A stretch of DNA of 64,000 bases from the NCBI GenBank assembly GCA_031213475.1, contig JARUPZ010000018.1, forward strand, positions 8,010,406-8,074,405. The letters are read 5' to 3'. The notes below the pieces were generated by a model. That model was not told where the DNA came from, did not search any database, and saw only the letters and a program-made list of their open reading frames with translations. This document shows positions 61,067-64,000 of the stretch, in pieces (position 1 is the first letter of the stretch; each line of letters opens with the position of its first letter). The position numbers and the translations under genes are program-made. Source of the stretch: Nereocystis luetkeana. Its lineage: Eukaryota; Sar; Phaeophyceae; Laminariales; Laminariaceae.

Positions 61067-61160
61067 TCAACCCGTTTAGAACCGCAGTCCCGTTTTTCGG
61101 GACAAAGTACTTGAAGTTTGAGTGGCTTGTCCCCAAAACGGGACTGCGGTTCTCTTTGGA
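61067..61160. mobile_element. piggyBac-like foldback MITE, copy 3, right end decayed
   Basis: TCAACCCGTTTAGAACCGCA ... CAAAACGGGACTGCGGTTCT. The left TTAA has become TCAA and the right terminus is lost. Confidence 0.8.
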
Positions 61161-61248
61161 GTTCAGAAAAGAAAATTGGTGCTAAAAGGGATGAATGCAG
61201 ATACGACCACAGAGCGGCTGGGGGATGATACCATGGTTGGTGCCCTAA

Positions 61249-61354
61249 TACGGGGGGCCATAGTAACTAGGACCTACGGTACACACAAACACCTATATAT
61301 TTCCCTATTTTTACTAACAATATTTGGTCCTATTATTGACTATGGTCCCCCGTA
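61249..61354. mobile_element. Mariner-like MITE
   Basis: TA-bounded CGGGGGGCCATAGTAACTAG ... TTGACTATGGTCCCCCG, family core present. Confidence 0.9.
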
Positions 61355-61713
61355 ATAGTTACAATGGTTGAATCCAGTGAGTCGTGCGGCACGGGCGCAA
61401 CTCGATTACCCGTACTGCTATTGGGGCACTCACGACAGCTGCTCTTCTCGTAGACAGCTGATAACACCACAAATACCTCGGGGTCCCACTAAAAAGTCGA
61501 ATCATCTGTCTGCCATACGTGACTCCGGAAACCTTATTCGTTTGACAAATATTGTGGTGACCCAAGAAGTTCCCATTACCTTTACCGCGTACATAACGAG
61601 AACAACATGAAAAACAGATGTGGTGCGTAGGGTTTGAGCACAGGAGCCCCTTCAGCAGCCATAAAACATCTTCCAATAAAAAGAGCATCTCTTGTTATGG
61701 TACGCGTCTCACC

Positions 61714-61746
<33 letters not shown>

Positions 61747-61747
61747 C

Positions 61748-61779
<32 letters not shown>

Positions 61780-61804
61780 CGTAGTAGTAGTAGTAGTAGT
61801 AGTA
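61714..61804 (+). repeat. (AGT)n microsatellite
   Basis: About 30 AGT/TAG units with two CGT interruptions. The same trinucleotide class as the 1.2-kb array at 13365. Poly-Ser, poly-Val and poly-Thr frames are artefacts. Confidence 0.93.
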
Positions 61805-62051
61805 GCAGTGGCGTACCGTCGCACACAAGAGAGGCGAAGAATATGCACATCCCCATGTGGGCCTTGCAAAGACCGTGGTTGTCGTGAACAATTTTGTAGG
61901 TGCAATCGGGCTTTTCGCGCCAAGCACAAACGCATGGTTAAATAACACTATTGTACCTCGTATTGTTGACTTTTGTGCACTTGCTGCAGAAACCGTAGGC
62001 ACTAATTGACAGGTATCGCTGTGTGTACTGCTATAACTTGAAACTCAGCAG

Positions 62052-62224
62052 CTTCACTGAAGGGTAACCAAGGGGAGCATACCGTGACCGAGGTGGGCGC
62101 AATCACTCTCTCTAATATCTGCGAGATGCATAAGCTGGGGCTAGGTGTAGGGTACATGTGTATAGCACCGTATGGGCCATTGTACGTCCCGACCCACATC
62201 GAGTTTCCTTGGAACTTGGTCGTG
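62052..62224 (+). CDS. Candidate exon of unknown gene (or a replaced 3' exon of gene B)
   Basis: 173 nt between ACTCAGCAG and a good donor GTAAGG. Two bases then an open frame through TEVGAITLSNICEMHKLGLG and PTHIEFPWNLVV. Its starting phase fits the end of the last gene B exon, but it encodes no TM2. Possibly part of a separate downstream gene. No homologue in the window. Confidence 0.4.
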
Positions 62225-62304
62225 GTAAGGGTACCTATTCTGATGCATTTTATCAACCTCTCGACGAACGCTCGCATCATCTGATGAGCGTGCCATGCAT
62301 GGAG

Positions 62305-62544
62305 GCGTTCTACGATTGAGGCTCACCCTAAATTTTCTGAGGCTCCTCACTTGAGGAGCTCCATACATCACCCGGAAACTGACGTCAGGAAACAAAAAAA
62401 AAATCTCGATGAATAGTGCCATGGCCCAAGTAAACTAAACCGTCATTTTCGAAACAAGATTGCCCTTCCGACGATTTTGGGTTGAGGGACTCCGTCATTC
62501 AGGAAACACTTTAGCGGAAAAGCTCTACCTCTATCGTAGAACGT
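62305..62544. mobile_element. MITE with GCGTTCTACGAT ends, copy 2
   Basis: Same ends and related interior as 9547-9790, about 240 bp. The TIRs here carry one or two mismatches. Confidence 0.75.
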
Positions 62545-63502
62545 GTCCATGTCCATGTATATACCTTACCGAATGTAATGTGTGCCGGACATGAATCGGG
62601 AATACTATTAATAGTCAGTCATTCATGTCGTTCCGCCCTCTATGTTTGACTTCTGGGCGCACTTTTTTTTGCTGCAGATTTACAATTTTCTTCAGGCCCT
62701 GAACAAACAGTCTACAAACAGACTGGTGTAGTGCTTGCTCCCCATGTCTACTCTATAATAATACTTCCGGGGTGCTGAACTTTCACTACACCAGTCAGGC
62801 TGCGCAGTGCCTATGCCCCTCCCCAAGGGCAATTGACTGCGTGAAACACTCTAACTCTATGGTATACAACTTCCTTACACCGACACCGTACCCGTACGAC
62901 ACTGTGGATAACCCAGACACAAAACACGGCAAGAAATGTTTCTCTGGCCGGCCACGAGACTAATGCAGTAGTACCTACGACGATTCCTGAAACACGTGTG
63001 TGTTCCACGCCCCAACGCCGGTTGACACGTCAGGAACACGTCTGAACTACCACCGTTGGTGGCGCAGGTGCTCGCACCTTTCTCGTCGTCGACAATGTTG
63101 TGCTTGATGACTCCGCGTGACTGCAAGATTCGATACCACGCAGCACATGAAAAGAGGGATCTCTTTCGAGGTGGCCGAAGCCGAATAGACCGAAGTTATT
63201 ATCTACAGGAAACCCACCGCCCCGAATAGTCCGAACCTAAGGAAGCCAGGACCGGCGACATTTTGGTTCGAATACAAACACACCATCACAGCAACAACGG
63301 TCCACCATCCACCAATACACACAAGTTGACGACAGCTACTGTTATACGGATGTTGTTGCCGGTGCGTTTTCTATGTCCTTGATCTCGTGGGGGATGTGTA
63401 GGTGGCCCTTGCTTGTTTAGGTGTCCCGTAACGATGCCTAGGAGCTGGCTCTCTCTCTCGACACCTACAGTAGACGATCTTGGTCTTGACCTCCCTCGTG
63501 AG
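62545..63502. other. No supported gene
   Basis: A Cys/Pro/Tyr-bearing frame at 62772-62963 ends in a stop and lacks clear borders. Otherwise nothing recognised. Confidence 0.3.
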
Positions 63503-63678
63503 CTCGCGGATGGATACACAAGAACCGATTTGCCACGCGTTTCGCGGAAGAGCAGAACGCCCGGTTGCTGACGTCGTTGGGCCTAGCCATGTTGTCGACG
63601 TACAATGGCACGCTGCCAAACCCAGTCTCGATTCTCCTCGCTATCAGCACGTTCGAGCAGACCACAACCTTCTTCATC
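63503..63678 (+). CDS. Candidate exon, unknown gene
   Basis: 176 nt after CTCGTGAG with a strong donor GTAAGT. The frame reads GWIHKNRFATRFAEEQNARL and continues through LPNPVSILLAISTFEQ to TTTFFI. The reverse strand is also open, so strand is not certain. No family recognised. Confidence 0.35.
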
Positions 63679-63689
63679 GTAAGTACCGC

Positions 63690-63830
63690 ACGCGTAGTAT
63701 CTGCATTTATTTCTCGAAGACATGGCCGTGAGCCTTGGTAGCCCCGACATGAAAGCATACTCGGACTTCGACATCATCCTGTACGGAGACATCGACTTAC
63801 CGTTGCCCGGTTTACTGCCCAGGTTAGGTT
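63690..63830 (+). CDS. Candidate coding segment, unknown
   Basis: An open frame with MAVSLGSPDMKAYSDFDIIL followed by YGDIDLPLPGLLP ends at a CAG|GTTAGG donor-like site at 63823. It is in a different frame from the candidate exon just upstream, and only a few bases separate them. The two cannot both be exons of one transcript with a normal intron between them. Confidence 0.25.
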
Positions 63831-64000
63831 CATTTCAACGCCGTAAGGCGCAATCCCCCCTTCTTGTGTACCAGGTTGGGGAATGCCGGAGTCGCGGTGC
63901 ACCACAATGATGCCTCGCGGCTACGATATAGACCTGTGGCGGACTCGACGTAGCACTAAGGAGTTGGATGGGGTCCATCACCGTGTCCAACGCCAAGTTC

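Noticed and set aside
61582-61945. Poly-Ser, poly-Val and poly-Thr frames
   Set aside because: They arise from the AGT microsatellite on either strand.

Overview
This is eukaryotic nuclear DNA that is gene-poor and crowded with repeats. No bacterial-style operon, ribosome-binding site, rRNA or complete tRNA gene is visible. Coding sequence is confined to short exons with AG/GT borders, separated by introns of up to about 6.6 kb. Nested MITEs, tRNA-derived SINEs, a hAT-like element, a decayed Ty3/gypsy LTR retrotransposon, a GC-rich satellite and a 1.2-kb trinucleotide array fill the rest. Roughly balanced base composition, repeat-filled introns, TTAGGG-type interstitial repeats and the general look of the gene family suggest a stramenopile, possibly a brown alga (kelp or Ectocarpus-like). 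That assignment is an inference and was not tested by any search.

Layout. 1-5.8 kb holds a strand-asymmetric GC-rich satellite of about 36-bp monomers (1090-3990) and purine-rich sequence. 5.8-13.3 kb is a mosaic of dispersed and tandem repeats. 13.37-14.56 kb is an almost pure (CTA)n array. 15.6-28.4 kb carries gene A, with nine exons found. 28.4-31.6 kb has no recognisable gene. 31.6-39.6 kb is a degenerate Ty3/gypsy element, followed by a solo LTR near 42 kb. 42.8-46.5 kb is dense with SINE and MITE copies, including a 300-bp inverted-repeat element that carries degenerate telomere-type repeats. 46.8-60.9 kb carries gene B, a paralogue of gene A in the same orientation. 61-64 kb holds more MITEs and a few weak candidate exons.

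The main biological content is the gene pair A and B. Eight successive exons of A and B have identical lengths (80, 68, 189, 84, 77, 115, 93 and 145 nt) and identical phases, and encode clearly homologous peptides, while their introns share no evident colinear homology. The joined reading frame predicts a short cytosolic N-terminus, TM1, an ectodomain of about 200 residues with six conserved cysteines, a GG-F-W motif leading into TM2, and a basic cytosolic tail. I do not recognise the family by name. The topology resembles two-TM channel families such as DEG/ENaC or P2X, but homology to those is not shown. Gene B has no TM2 or tail exon that I could find inside the window.
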